20,411 bases of DNA from RUG754 sp045545455 (GTDB lineage: Bacteria; Bacillota; Clostridia; Peptostreptococcales; Anaerovoracaceae): contig JAZQAY010000104.1 in NCBI GenBank assembly GCA_045545455.1, positions 1-20,411 of the forward strand, read 5' to 3'. The position numbers and the translations under genes are program-made. Of the stretch, positions 6,984 through 14,532 are shown piece after piece; the first letter of the stretch is position 1; each line of letters opens with the position of its first letter. The notes beneath the pieces are model-generated. The model had not been told where the DNA came from. It searched no databases and saw only the letters and a program-made list of their open reading frames with translations.

Positions 6984-8651
6984 TTAATCCTCCACTATTA
7001 TATCCAGTCCAAGAGCGTCCTTCGCTTCTCTAACGTAGTCCTTCTCCGGTTCCGTTTTTTCTTTTTCCATATGTTTCTCCAGTACTATGCCGCCTCTCAC
7101 AGGGCGTTTGAGGATACCGGACATGATGCTGTCTATGGTCTCTATCTTTTCCTGAACGTGCTTTCTTGCGAATTCAGTGCTTACCGCTATGGTGTAAGTT
7201 CCTTTCCGCACGTCCTTAAGTCTGGTCCAGCTCCTGATGAGGTTGAAACTGCCGCTTCTCATCTCGCCTTCTTCCATAGCGTCTCTCCAGAGATCTTCCA
7301 GGTCCAGCACCTCTGAATCGAAGTCTGCGGTGCTCTTCGCAGCATTCCTCTCAAGCTGCTCTCTCGAAAGTTCTATGGGCTTATCCATGTCGATGGTCTT
7401 GATGAGGATGTCCGGCTTAGGAGCCGCAGCGGGTATCTCCAGATCTTCAGGCTCTGTTGCAGATCCTTCAGTTACAGGCGTGTTCACAACTGCAGGTCTC
7501 TCACTTACAGGTTCCTGCTTCGGTGCCTCTGCCCTGACGGTTCTGGGGACAGCTTCAGTCATGTAGCTTCCCTTACCTCCCGAAAGGGCCACTATGTCCA
7601 GCTCCATAAGTATTCTGGGCTGCGTGGACCATCTGGCTTCATTGATCGTTTTGGAGATCCGAAGTATGGCCTTTTCGATCTCATCGAAGCTGATGTGCAT
7701 GGATTGTTCCTTGACCTTCTCCACGTTTTCAGATGACATGTTAAGAAGCGCATCCGGATCCCTCATAAACTTGGTTATGAGGAGATTCCTGTAATGAGCG
7801 TTCCAGTCCTTCATAAGCTGCTTGGCATCTCTTCCTTCCCTGAGCACCTTATCCAGGAGCATCAGAGCTTCGCCTGATTTATGAAGTGATACGAGGTCCG
7901 TAAGCTCAATAAAGAACTCATCCCCTACGGTTCCAAGATAATCCAGAACTTCCTCGCGGGTGATACGCTCGTCCCCCGATGCCAGCACCTGATCCAGTAT
8001 GCTCAGTCCGTCACGGACTGAACCGTCGGCGTTCGCGGCCAGAAGTTTAAGGGCATCTTCGTCAATAGAAACACCGCGTTCACTGCAAATATTTCTCATA
8101 TCCTCTTCAAGTACCGCCTGCGGCACTCTCTTGAAATCCAGCCTCATACATCTGGAGAGAATTGTCTGAGGAAGTTTCTGAGGCTCCGTGGTGCAAAGAA
8201 TGAAGATCACGTTCTCAGGCGGTTCCTCCAGAGTCTTCAGAAGCGCATTAAAGGCGCCCGTTGACAGCATGTGGACCTCGTCGATTATATAGACCTTCTT
8301 ACTTCCGACCTGCGGAGGATACTTCACTGATTCCCTGAGTTCGCGGATGTTGTCCACTCCGTTATTGGATGCGGCATCTATCTCGATCACGTCCATGAAT
8401 GTTCCCTGAGCTATAGCCCTGCAGTTAGCGCAGGTGCCGCAGGGACGCTCACCCTCTCCCGTGCAGTTAAGGGCCTTAGCCAGGAGTCTCGCCATGGTGG
8501 TCTTGCCGGTCCCTCTGGTTCCCGCGAAAAGGTACGCATGGCTCACGCTTCCCTGAGCTATCTGATGTTTTAAGATTTTTATTATGTGCTCCTGTCCCAG
8601 TACTTCACTGAATACCTCGGGACGGCGGGCACGGTACAGCGCCTGATACAT
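6984..8651 (-). CDS. dnaX: DNA polymerase III subunit gamma/tau, 555 aa
   Basis: This is the AAA+ clamp-loader ATPase that loads the sliding clamp and organises the replisome. The N-terminal ATPase domain has Walker A GTRGTGKTT (Lys50), a zinc site of Cys63, 71, 74 and 77, Walker B DEVH (124-127) and the SRC arginine-finger motif (166-168). The collar domain follows to about residue 365. Then come a Pro/Glu-rich linker (about 370-430) and a tau-like C-terminal domain. Length is close to Bacillus-type DnaX. The ATG has GAGAGG seven to ten bases upstream. It is the first protein gene after the SRP RNA. I find a TTGACA in the short gap but no matching -10, so its promoter is uncertain. Confidence 0.97.
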   Translation of the reverse strand: MYQALYRARRPEVFSEVLGQEHIIKILKHQIAQGSVSHAYLFAGTRGTGKTTMARLLAKALNCTGEGERPCGTCANCRAIAQGTFMDVIEIDAASNNGVDNIRELRESVKYPPQVGSKKVYIIDEVHMLSTGAFNALLKTLEEPPENVIFILCTTEPQKLPQTILSRCMRLDFKRVPQAVLEEDMRNICSERGVSIDEDALKLLAANADGSVRDGLSILDQVLASGDERITREEVLDYLGTVGDEFFIELTDLVSLHKSGEALMLLDKVLREGRDAKQLMKDWNAHYRNLLITKFMRDPDALLNMSSENVEKVKEQSMHISFDEIEKAILRISKTINEARWSTQPRILMELDIVALSGGKGSYMTEAVPRTVRAEAPKQEPVSERPAVVNTPVTEGSATEPEDLEIPAAAPKPDILIKTIDMDKPIELSREQLERNAAKSTADFDSEVLDLEDLWRDAMEEGEMRSGSFNLIRSWTRLKDVRKGTYTIAVSTEFARKHVQEKIETIDSIMSGILKRPVRGGIVLEKHMEKEKTEPEKDYVREAKDALGLDIIVED

Positions 8652-8718
8652 ATTATCCTCTCAAACGTGCTTAAACGGCGGTCCGTTCAGGCCGCCTGTC
8701 AAAAATCTATGATCCTGT

Positions 8719-8880
8719 AAAAAAGACTGCCCTTTGAGAGCTCCGCCAACTTAGAGAAGGCTTATCTGCGGCACATAAGAACTTCCGCTTATTGCTGCTT
8801 CCTTCCGGACCTGACAAGGTTCACGGCATCCCATTGCGCAGGACCCAAACCGAGCAGGTGAAGCTCTCAAAAGGCAATCT
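8719..8880 (-). ncRNA. ffs: Signal recognition particle RNA (4.5S/scRNA), rod-shaped, no Alu domain seen
   Basis: The minus strand carries the near-universal SRP core GTCAGGTCCGGAAGGAAGCA, with its GGAA tetraloop, at about 8795-8814. It also has the flanking helix-5 segments typical of Gram-positive SRP RNAs (GTTTGGGTCCTGCGCAA and TGTGCCGCAG). The ends pair with each other: GATTGCCTTTTGAGAGCT (8862-8879) with AGCTCTCAAAGGGCAGTC (8725-8742), allowing G-U pairs. A run of six T follows at once (8719-8724), so the closing helix appears to double as the terminator stem. The Alu-domain sequence that large-type SRP RNAs carry on the 5' side is absent. With Ffh the RNA targets membrane proteins. A location upstream of dnaX is common in Clostridia. 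Ends are good to a few bases. Confidence 0.93.
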
Positions 8881-8893
8881 TATTAACATTAAG

Positions 8894-8922
8894 AGTATAG
8901 CATTTTAGTTGATTTCGGTCAA
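8894..8922 (-). promoter_or_regulatory. Sigma-A-type promoter of the SRP RNA
   Basis: On the minus strand TTGACC (8917-8922) and TATACT (8894-8899) are separated by exactly 17 bases. The predicted start is near 8887, a few bases before the first paired nucleotide of the SRP RNA. Confidence 0.85.
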
Positions 8923-8931
8923 GTGCACCTT

Positions 8932-8960
8932 AAAAAAAGCGCCGAACATATTCGGCGCTT
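8932..8960 (-). terminator. Intrinsic terminator of the repeat-protein gene
   Basis: On the minus strand a perfect 10-bp stem (AAGCGCCGAA, 4-base loop, TTCGGCGCTT) is followed by a run of T (7 counted with the stem end). It lies about 30 bases after the stop codon of the gene at 8991-9959 and just before the SRP RNA promoter, so it insulates the two units. Confidence 0.9.
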
Positions 8961-8990
8961 TCCTGGTTACTCATCATGTGTATTTCACAG

Positions 8991-9959
8991 TCACTCTCTA
9001 TAAAGTGTATATGTTTCACCATCAACACAGTCAATGTCAACTGTGTTCCAGTCTACAACATGGAACACAAATGTCAGATCCCCATCAGTTGCATTTTCAT
9101 CATAAGAGAAGTATAACGCTCCATTCTCGATCGTGTAATATTCTCCGCTATCATAATAATGCGGAAGATCAAAAGAAAGAGCACCATACTCGTCTTCGTC
9201 TAATTCCATAGATAAAAACATGTCCTTATCCTGGGTATACCATTCTCCCTTCATAAAACCGATGAAATTAGCATCATTCATTACAAGGCAATCCTTTGCA
9301 GGCTGGAAATCAACAATATCTTTCAGCAGATATATGTATTTATTGCCTTGGATAATATCAATTACCGTCTGATACTTTTCGGAATCTTCTATGTTCGCTT
9401 TTTCGAATAGCTGTGAAGATTCATTGTATGATCCTTCTTCAAACAGTTTTACCGCTTCAATGTACAATAACTCTCTGGTATTTTGCTCAAAATTCGCAGA
9501 ATCTTTATAGTCACCTAGTTCCGAAAATCCTTCCAAAGCATCTTCAAGCAAGCCTCTGCTGTATCTTTCCTGACTTTTCCTGTAAATGCTTTCTTTATAA
9601 AACGTTTCTGAATTCCTGTAATTCCCCAGTTTTTTAAAGCGAACAGCTGCATCATCATACATCCCATTGTTCAACAACATGCCGCTCGTAGTATACTCCT
9701 GGAAATTATTATCCCAAAAGTAAGCTGTTCCTATGCGATATGGTATTTCAAATTCGCCGGAGTCCGCCATTTTATATACCATGAATCCACCCGCCCCGAT
9801 AAGACCTGTGAATATCAATATCGCAATCAAAATGATGACAATAATTACTCTTTTGCCGCTGCTTTTTTCAGGCAGGCTATCTACATAATATATTTGAGGG
9901 CCTACATTTCTGAAGTCAGCTCTTTTCTTTGCTTCCGCTCTTCTCCCCTTCCTGCTCAT
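8991..9959 (-). CDS. Membrane-anchored protein with TPR-like repeats, unknown function, 322 aa
   Basis: I do not recognise this gene. The N-terminus is short and strongly basic (SRKGRRAEAKKR), followed by one transmembrane helix at residues 38-62, so the bulk probably lies outside the membrane. Residues about 92-200 hold three repeats of about 35 residues with the pattern A..F..LG.Y.DS (FKKLGNYRNS, FSELGDYKDS, FEKANIEDS), which resemble TPR-like helical hairpins. The C-terminal part (about 205-322) is rich in aromatic and acidic residues and starts with GFMKGEWYTQDKDM. Alternating hydrophobic stretches suggest a small beta domain, perhaps lipocalin-like, but this is a guess. The ATG has AAAGG close upstream. 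Its own promoter and terminator make it a single-gene unit. Base composition looks more AT-rich than in flanking genes. Confidence 0.8.
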   Translation of the reverse strand: MSRKGRRAEAKKRADFRNVGPQIYYVDSLPEKSSGKRVIIVIILIAILIFTGLIGAGGFMVYKMADSGEFEIPYRIGTAYFWDNNFQEYTTSGMLLNNGMYDDAAVRFKKLGNYRNSETFYKESIYRKSQERYSRGLLEDALEGFSELGDYKDSANFEQNTRELLYIEAVKLFEEGSYNESSQLFEKANIEDSEKYQTVIDIIQGNKYIYLLKDIVDFQPAKDCLVMNDANFIGFMKGEWYTQDKDMFLSMELDEDEYGALSFDLPHYYDSGEYYTIENGALYFSYDENATDGDLTFVFHVVDWNTVDIDCVDGETYTLYRE

Positions 9960-10069
9960 TGTACCTTTCCACCTTTCAAAAGCATTAATCAGAGGTTATG
10001 TACTATTTTTACGTAAGCATATTCATTTATAAGCCAGTTCAAAAAATATCCGCGATATATTTTGTTAAT

Positions 10070-10098
10070 ATTATATCATTTATGCTTTTAAATATCAA
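10070..10098 (-). promoter_or_regulatory. Sigma-A-type promoter of the repeat-protein gene
   Basis: On the minus strand TTGATA (10093-10098) and a perfect TATAAT (10070-10075) are 17 bases apart. The predicted start is near 10063, leaving an untranslated leader of about 100 bases before the ATG at 9959. I see no known riboswitch in that leader. Confidence 0.82.
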
Positions 10099-10117
10099 CA
10101 GAAGCGCTATCCGGCCA

Positions 10118-10187
10118 AAGAAAAAGATACTTCGATCGGCTTCGGATCCTGAAATTACGCAGGGATCCGCCCGAAAAAAGTATCTTT
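10118..10187 (-). terminator. Long-stemmed terminator at the end of the liv/kinase operon
   Basis: A nested imperfect inverted repeat. The outer arms AAAGATACTT (10123-10132) and AAGTATCTTT (10178-10187) are perfect complements. The inner arms CGGATCC (10143-10149) and GGATCCG (10163-10169) pair, with a CGG/CCG pair between. Read on the minus strand it ends in TTTTTCTTT (10117-10125), as expected of a terminator for the kinase gene, which stops 47 bases before it. The rest of the 9960-10233 gap holds the promoter above and no gene I can support. Confidence 0.7.
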
Positions 10188-10233
10188 GATTTGTTCGACA
10201 TATGAAGCGATGAGCGCTTAGTCTGTATAAGAG

Positions 10234-10854
10234 TTATTTCATTGAATCCATGATCTTCAGGTACTCCTCTATCACTTCCACGCATTTTTCGATGCTTATC
10301 TTGGAAGTGTTGAGGCAAAGGTCATAGCATCTCGCATCGTTCCACTCGTGGTCTGTGTAATACCTGTGGTATGCTGCTCTTTCCTTGTTGATCCTGTCGA
10401 TCCTTCTGATGGCCTCGTCCCTGTCACAGCCGTCATACTTTATGGCGTTTTCGATCAGGTCCTCTTCGTCTGCATGGATGAAGACCCTTACCACGTCAGG
10501 ATGATCCTGAAGGACGAAATGTGCACACCTTCCCACGATCACTGCGCTTTCATCCTTGTCTGCGATATCCCTGATGATACCTGCAGTCATGTTGAAGATG
10601 TTATCCTTGGAAAGGTATTTCTTTGATGAAGGAGAAGCTATCTCGGATCCTGAATATTTTTTGAATCTGCTCTCCTCGTGCTTTTCATCCGCTCCGCTTA
10701 CGATGGACATGTTGATGCCGTGTTCCATGGAAACCATGGTCATGAGCTCTTTATCATAGTAGTGGATGCCAAGCTCCTTGGAGATGGCTTTGGCTACCTG
10801 GCGTCCGCCGGAGCCATAGCTTCTGGATATCGTGATTATATGTTTACCCATCAT
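10234..10854 (-). CDS. Cytidylate kinase-like family protein, 206 aa
   Basis: A P-loop protein of the cytidylate-kinase-like (AAA_26/Cytidylate_kin2) family, common in Clostridia and of unproven substrate. The N-terminus reads IITISRSYGSGGRQVAKAISKELG, with the nucleotide-binding loop SYGSGGR at residues 12-18. It continues with IHYYDKELM, a central SAVIVGRCAHFVL segment and a lid-like Arg-rich stretch (RRIDRINKERAAYHRYYT). Canonical Cmk also phosphorylates CMP and dCMP, but this family lacks several Cmk hallmarks, so the name is a family label, not a reaction. It starts 12 bases after livF behind AAGGAG (start at the first of two adjacent ATGs, or the second) and precedes the operon terminator, so it is co-transcribed with the Liv transporter. 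Confidence 0.85.
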   Translation of the reverse strand: MMGKHIITISRSYGSGGRQVAKAISKELGIHYYDKELMTMVSMEHGINMSIVSGADEKHEESRFKKYSGSEIASPSSKKYLSKDNIFNMTAGIIRDIADKDESAVIVGRCAHFVLQDHPDVVRVFIHADEEDLIENAIKYDGCDRDEAIRRIDRINKERAAYHRYYTDHEWNDARCYDLCLNTSKISIEKCVEVIEEYLKIMDSMK

Positions 10855-10866
10855 GAACTCCTTTCT

Positions 10867-11577
10867 TTATTCACCTAAGTATGCCTTGCGGACACTGTCG
10901 TTATGAAGAAGCTCGGATGCCGGTCCGGAAAGGGAGATCTTACCTGTCTCAAGCACGTATGCACGGTCCGCGATAGAAAGCGCCATCTGGGCATTCTGCT
11001 CTACCAGAAGGATGGTGGTGCCGGCCTTATGCAGGTTCTGTATGATCTCGAAGATCTGTTCCACGAGTATGGGCGCAAGTCCCATGGAAGGCTCATCCAG
11101 CATGAGAAGCTTAGGCTTGCTCATCAGGGCTCTTCCCATGGCGAGCATCTGCTGCTCTCCTCCGGAGAGCGTACCAGCAACCTGTTTGTATCTTTCCTTA
11201 AGTCTGGGGAACTGCTCATACACGAGCTCCAGATTCTGAGGAATGGTGCCCGCCTTCTCTGTATAGGCTCCCATCTCCAGGTTTTCCTGTACGGTCATCT
11301 GAAGGAAAACTCTTCTTCCTTCTGGAACCTGAGAAAGACCTCTTTCTACCAGCTTATGGGCAGGGACCTTACCTATATCCTCTCCGAGGAAATGTATGGA
11401 TCCTGTCTTGGATCTGAGAAGTCCTGAAACAGTGTTCAGAGTGGTGGACTTGCCTGCTCCGTTGGCGCCTATAAGGGTAACTATCTCCCCCTCGTTTACT
11501 TCGAAGGAAATGCCTTTGATGGCATGGATGGCTCCATAATATACGTTGATATCTTCAACGCTCAGTATCTTTTCCAT
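10867..11577 (-). CDS. livF: Branched-chain amino acid ABC transporter ATPase LivF, 236 aa
   Basis: One of the two ATPases that power the Liv permease on the cytoplasmic face. Walker A is GANGAGKST (37-45, Lys43), the signature is LSGGEQQ (137-143) and Walker B is LLMLDEPSMGL (Asp161, Glu162). VPEGRRVFLQMTVQENL is typical of LivF. The length is standard. The ATG overlaps the TAA of livG by one base (TAATG), with AAGGAGG seven bases upstream, indicating coupled translation at similar levels. Confidence 0.96.
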   Translation of the reverse strand: MEKILSVEDINVYYGAIHAIKGISFEVNEGEIVTLIGANGAGKSTTLNTVSGLLRSKTGSIHFLGEDIGKVPAHKLVERGLSQVPEGRRVFLQMTVQENLEMGAYTEKAGTIPQNLELVYEQFPRLKERYKQVAGTLSGGEQQMLAMGRALMSKPKLLMLDEPSMGLAPILVEQIFEIIQNLHKAGTTILLVEQNAQMALSIADRAYVLETGKISLSGPASELLHNDSVRKAYLGE

Positions 11578-12473
11578 TATTTCGCCTCCTTTTTCTTACC
11601 CAGATATGCTTCTATTACCGCAGGATTGTTCTGGATCTCTTCAGGATTGCCCTTGGCTATGATACGGCCGAAGTTGAGAACCGCGATACCCTCGCAAACG
11701 TTCATTACAAGGCTCATATCGTGCTCGATAAGAATGATGGCTATGCCGAAGGTGTCCCTTATCTTGCGAATGTTGTTCATGAGTTCCGCAGTCTCTGAAG
11801 GATTCATACCTGCAGCCGGTTCGTCCAGAAGGAGGACCTTGGGATCCGTAGCCAGGGCTCTTACGATCTCCAGCCTTCTCTGAGCTCCGTAAGGGAGTGA
11901 GTTTGCCTGATAATCAGCCATGTCCTGCATGTCAAAGATTGACAGAAGTTCCAGCGCCTTTTCATGGGCTGCCTTCTCCTGCTTCCTGTATTTAGGGCCG
12001 TGGAATATCCCGCTGAAAAGCCCATAGTTCACCTCTTCATGCATGGCGGCCTTGACGTTTTCCTCTACTGTAAGCTTGTCAAAAAGCCTTATGTTCTGGA
12101 AAGTACGGGCGATGCCCATCTTGCTGATCTGCGTGGTGGTCATGCCTGCGGTATCCACGCCGTCGAAAAGGAAAGTTCCTCTGGTGGGCTGGTATACTTT
12201 GGTAAGCAGATTGAAGATGGTGGTCTTGCCTGCTCCGTTAGGTCCGATTATACCTGCGATCTCAGTACGTCCGATGGATAAAGTGAATTCATCTACGGCA
12301 GTGAGTCCGCCGAAGTCTATTCCCAGACCCTTTATTTCCAGGATCGGAGTCTTATCCTTATCTCTCTCGGGAAGGATGATGGTGTCTACAGTTGATTTGG
12401 ACTCATCAAAGTTTTCATATACGTCATATACGGTGTTCTGAATGACGTCGTCCCTGTTGATCTTAGTACTCAA
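11577..12473 (-). CDS. livG: Branched-chain amino acid ABC transporter ATPase LivG, 298 aa, TTG start
   Basis: The second ATPase of the Liv transporter. Walker A is GPNGAGKTT (77-85), the LivG-type signature is LPYGAQRRLEIVRAL and Walker B is VLLLDEPAAGMNP. The LivG insertion around FHGPKYRKQEKAAHEKALELL is present. The start appears to be TTG at 12473, which overlaps the TGA of livM and has AGGAGG nine bases upstream. There is no ATG between that codon and the ATPase core. As a result the protein has an acidic N-terminal extension of about 43 residues (NTVYDVYENFDESKSTVDT) that ordinary LivG proteins of about 255 residues lack. Confidence 0.93.
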   Translation of the reverse strand: MSTKINRDDVIQNTVYDVYENFDESKSTVDTIILPERDKDKTPILEIKGLGIDFGGLTAVDEFTLSIGRTEIAGIIGPNGAGKTTIFNLLTKVYQPTRGTFLFDGVDTAGMTTTQISKMGIARTFQNIRLFDKLTVEENVKAAMHEEVNYGLFSGIFHGPKYRKQEKAAHEKALELLSIFDMQDMADYQANSLPYGAQRRLEIVRALATDPKVLLLDEPAAGMNPSETAELMNNIRKIRDTFGIAIILIEHDMSLVMNVCEGIAVLNFGRIIAKGNPEEIQNNPAVIEAYLGKKKEAK

Positions 12474-13558
12474 CTTACTGCACCTCCTTCCGTCTGCGTT
12501 CCTTTTTTATTCTTTTTTACAGTCTTCTCCATTATGCTCTGTGTGAACATCTTGATCTTGGGACTGTAGGTGAAGATCATTACCAGGATGAGAACGATGG
12601 CATATGCCAGCATTCTGTAATCCGCGAACTGTCTCAGTGCCTCGGGAAGTATGGTGAGGATGGTTGCCGCGATGACAGATCCCCAGATATTACCCAGTCC
12701 TCCGAGTACCACGAATACCAGGATAAGTACCGAGGTATTGAAGTTGAACTTGATGGGAAGAAGTGTGGAGTAGTTCAGACCAAACAGTGCTCCTCCCATG
12801 CCCGCAAGCGCAGCGGATACGGTAAATGCCATCAGCTTGTATCTCATGACGTTGAGTCCGATGGACTCTGCAGCGATACGGTTGTCACGGCAGGCCATGA
12901 TGGCCCTTCCCTGCTTGGAGTTCATTATGTTCTGAACCACGAAGAGGGTTATGATAACCAGTATGAAGCCTGCTGTGAAGGTGGATATCCTCTGTACTGC
13001 AGTGGCTCCCATGGGTCCGTTGAGAAGCATTCTTCCGCTCTCTTCAAGCCCGAGGTCCGGGTTGGTCCTTAAGTGGAAACCGTTGCTATCAACACCTGCA
13101 TAAACTATGTTCATTATGTTCTTGATGATCTCGCCGAAAGCAAGGGTAACGATCGCCAGGTAATCGCCTCTGAGTCTCAATACGGGTATGCCGATCAAGA
13201 AGCCCAGGATACCTGCCAGGATAGCACCGCAAATAACTGCAGCCGCAAGCCTTACGCCATCGGGAAGGCCCGCTGACTCAAGCATACCGGAAACCACTAT
13301 ACCCATGAAGGCGCCGGCTGACATGAAGCCCGCGTGACCCAGGGACAGTTCTCCCGATATACCTACGACCAGGTTGAGGGATACAGCCATTATAATATAT
13401 GCACAGATAGGGACCAGCTGTCCCTGAAGGGAGCTGGATACCGCGCCCATGCTGTTCAGTACCGTTACGACGACGAATGCGACTATAACGATGCCGTAGG
13501 ATATCATTGAATTCTTTGTGTAAGGCGAAAGCTTGCCGTTCTTTATCTTCATCTTCAT
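12470..13558 (-). CDS. livM: Branched-chain amino acid ABC transporter permease LivM, 362 aa
   Basis: One of two membrane subunits that form the translocation path. The N-terminus is short and basic (MKIKNGKLSPYTKN), followed by about eight to ten hydrophobic helices. The family signature block is present (LSLGHAGFMSAGAFMG, and RLRGDYLAIVTLAFGEIIKNI, the coupling-helix region contacting the ATPases). The C-terminus is Lys-rich. I prefer the ATG at 13558, which has AGGTGA about six bases upstream. A GTG three codons earlier lies inside that binding site. The end contains the ribosome binding site of livG, and the stop overlaps its start. Confidence 0.94.
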   Translation of the reverse strand: MKMKIKNGKLSPYTKNSMISYGIVIVAFVVVTVLNSMGAVSSSLQGQLVPICAYIIMAVSLNLVVGISGELSLGHAGFMSAGAFMGIVVSGMLESAGLPDGVRLAAAVICGAILAGILGFLIGIPVLRLRGDYLAIVTLAFGEIIKNIMNIVYAGVDSNGFHLRTNPDLGLEESGRMLLNGPMGATAVQRISTFTAGFILVIITLFVVQNIMNSKQGRAIMACRDNRIAAESIGLNVMRYKLMAFTVSAALAGMGGALFGLNYSTLLPIKFNFNTSVLILVFVVLGGLGNIWGSVIAATILTILPEALRQFADYRMLAYAIVLILVMIFTYSPKIKMFTQSIMEKTVKKNKKGTQTEGGAVS

Positions 13559-13567
13559 GCTTCTCAC

Positions 13568-14455
13568 CTACACTTTCTCTGTTATCTTCTTTCCGAGAAG
13601 TCCGGTGGGCTTCACGAGAAGAACTATGATCAGAACGCCAAATACGATAGCATCCGAGAGTTCAGATGATATATACGCTCTTCCGAAGATCTCTATGACC
13701 CCGATCAGGATGCCGCCAAGCATGGCTCCGGGAATGGAACCGATACCGCCGAATACCGCAGCTGTGAATGCTTTGATACCGGGCATGGCGCCTGTGGTGG
13801 GCATGAGAGCAGGATATGAAGAGCAGAGCAAAACGCCCGCTATGGCTGCCAGAGCAGAACCGATAGCAAAGGTCATTGAAATTGTCGAGTTTACGTTGAT
13901 CCCCATGAGCTGAGCAGCGCCGTTATCCTCAGACACGGCACGCATGGCCTTGCCGACCTTGGTACGGCCGGTGAAAAGGGTCATGCCGATCATTATTATG
14001 ATGGCTGCAACCAGCGTGAACAGAGCCTCCCAGGTAACGGTGAGCTCACCTCCGAAGAGGGAAATGCTGGAACCGAAGCCGCTGAAGACCGAAGTGAATA
14101 CCTTGGGAGCGCTTCCCCAGATGATAAGGGCTGCGTTCTGAAGGAAGTAGGACACACCGATAGCTGTGATGAGGACCGCAAGAGATCCTGTGCCCCTCAA
14201 GGGTCTGTAGGCCAGGCCTTCGATTAGTATTCCGAGGGTCGTACATACGATCATCGCCAGGATCACCGACACCCATGCAGGCAGGTTAAGATAGGAGGTA
14301 GCGCAAAACGATATGTACGCACCTACCATGATAACGTCGCCGTGGGCGAAGTTCAGCATTTTTGATATGCCGTATACCATTGTATAGCCGAGAGCGATGA
14401 TAGCGTAGACGCTTCCAAGGCTCAGGCCGTTTATCAGATTCGTTAAGAATATCAT
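13568..14455 (-). CDS. livH: Branched-chain amino acid ABC transporter permease LivH, 295 aa
   Basis: The other membrane subunit of the Liv transporter. It begins with the hallmark LINGLSLGSVYAIIALGYTM, followed by MLNFAHGDVIMVGAYISF, and has about eight transmembrane segments. The cytoplasmic coupling loop reads GKAMRAVSEDNGAAQLMGI, and GGIGSIPGAMLGGILIGVIE lies near the end. Length is standard. The ATG at 14455 has GAGG seven bases upstream. It sits nine bases before livM and is separated from livK by a stable hairpin. Confidence 0.95.
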   Translation of the reverse strand: MIFLTNLINGLSLGSVYAIIALGYTMVYGISKMLNFAHGDVIMVGAYISFCATSYLNLPAWVSVILAMIVCTTLGILIEGLAYRPLRGTGSLAVLITAIGVSYFLQNAALIIWGSAPKVFTSVFSGFGSSISLFGGELTVTWEALFTLVAAIIIMIGMTLFTGRTKVGKAMRAVSEDNGAAQLMGINVNSTISMTFAIGSALAAIAGVLLCSSYPALMPTTGAMPGIKAFTAAVFGGIGSIPGAMLGGILIGVIEIFGRAYISSELSDAIVFGVLIIVLLVKPTGLLGKKITEKV

Positions 14456-14471
14456 ATCTAATCCTCAAATT

Positions 14472-14495
14472 GGGGCGCCGCTAAAGCAGCGCCCC
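14472..14495 (-). promoter_or_regulatory. Stable hairpin between livK and livH (mRNA stabiliser or partial attenuator)
   Basis: On the minus strand GGGGCGCTGC, loop TTTA, GCGGCGCCCC forms a 10-bp stem with a single G-U pair, 38 bases after the livK stop. It is followed by AATTTGAGG and has no T tract, so it is unlikely to be a full terminator. Hairpins here commonly protect the transcript of the binding protein, allowing more binding protein than permease. Confidence 0.75.
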
Positions 14496-14532
14496 TCAGA
14501 TAATTTTTTGTTTTAACGATTATCAGTCGTCT

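Noticed and set aside
7046..7075. A-rich stretch near the 3' end of dnaX as a programmed frameshift site for a gamma form
   Set aside because: The run is GAA AAA ACG in frame and does not form the slippery A AAA AAG type heptamer. It lies close to the C-terminus, and no strong downstream stem is evident.
8660..8702. TTGACA upstream of dnaX (8697-8702) as a promoter
   Set aside because: No acceptable -10 hexamer occurs 15-19 bases downstream; a GC-rich hairpin-like segment occupies that place.
10143..10169. Paired GGATCC repeats as a mobile-element or integration site
   Set aside because: They are the inner arms of a nested hairpin ending in a T tract; a terminator accounts for them and there is no element or target duplication nearby.
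9998..10318. Short open frames on both strands in the gap before the kinase (63 and 76 residues)
   Set aside because: They cover the promoter and the long terminator hairpin, have no ribosome binding sites and no family resemblance.
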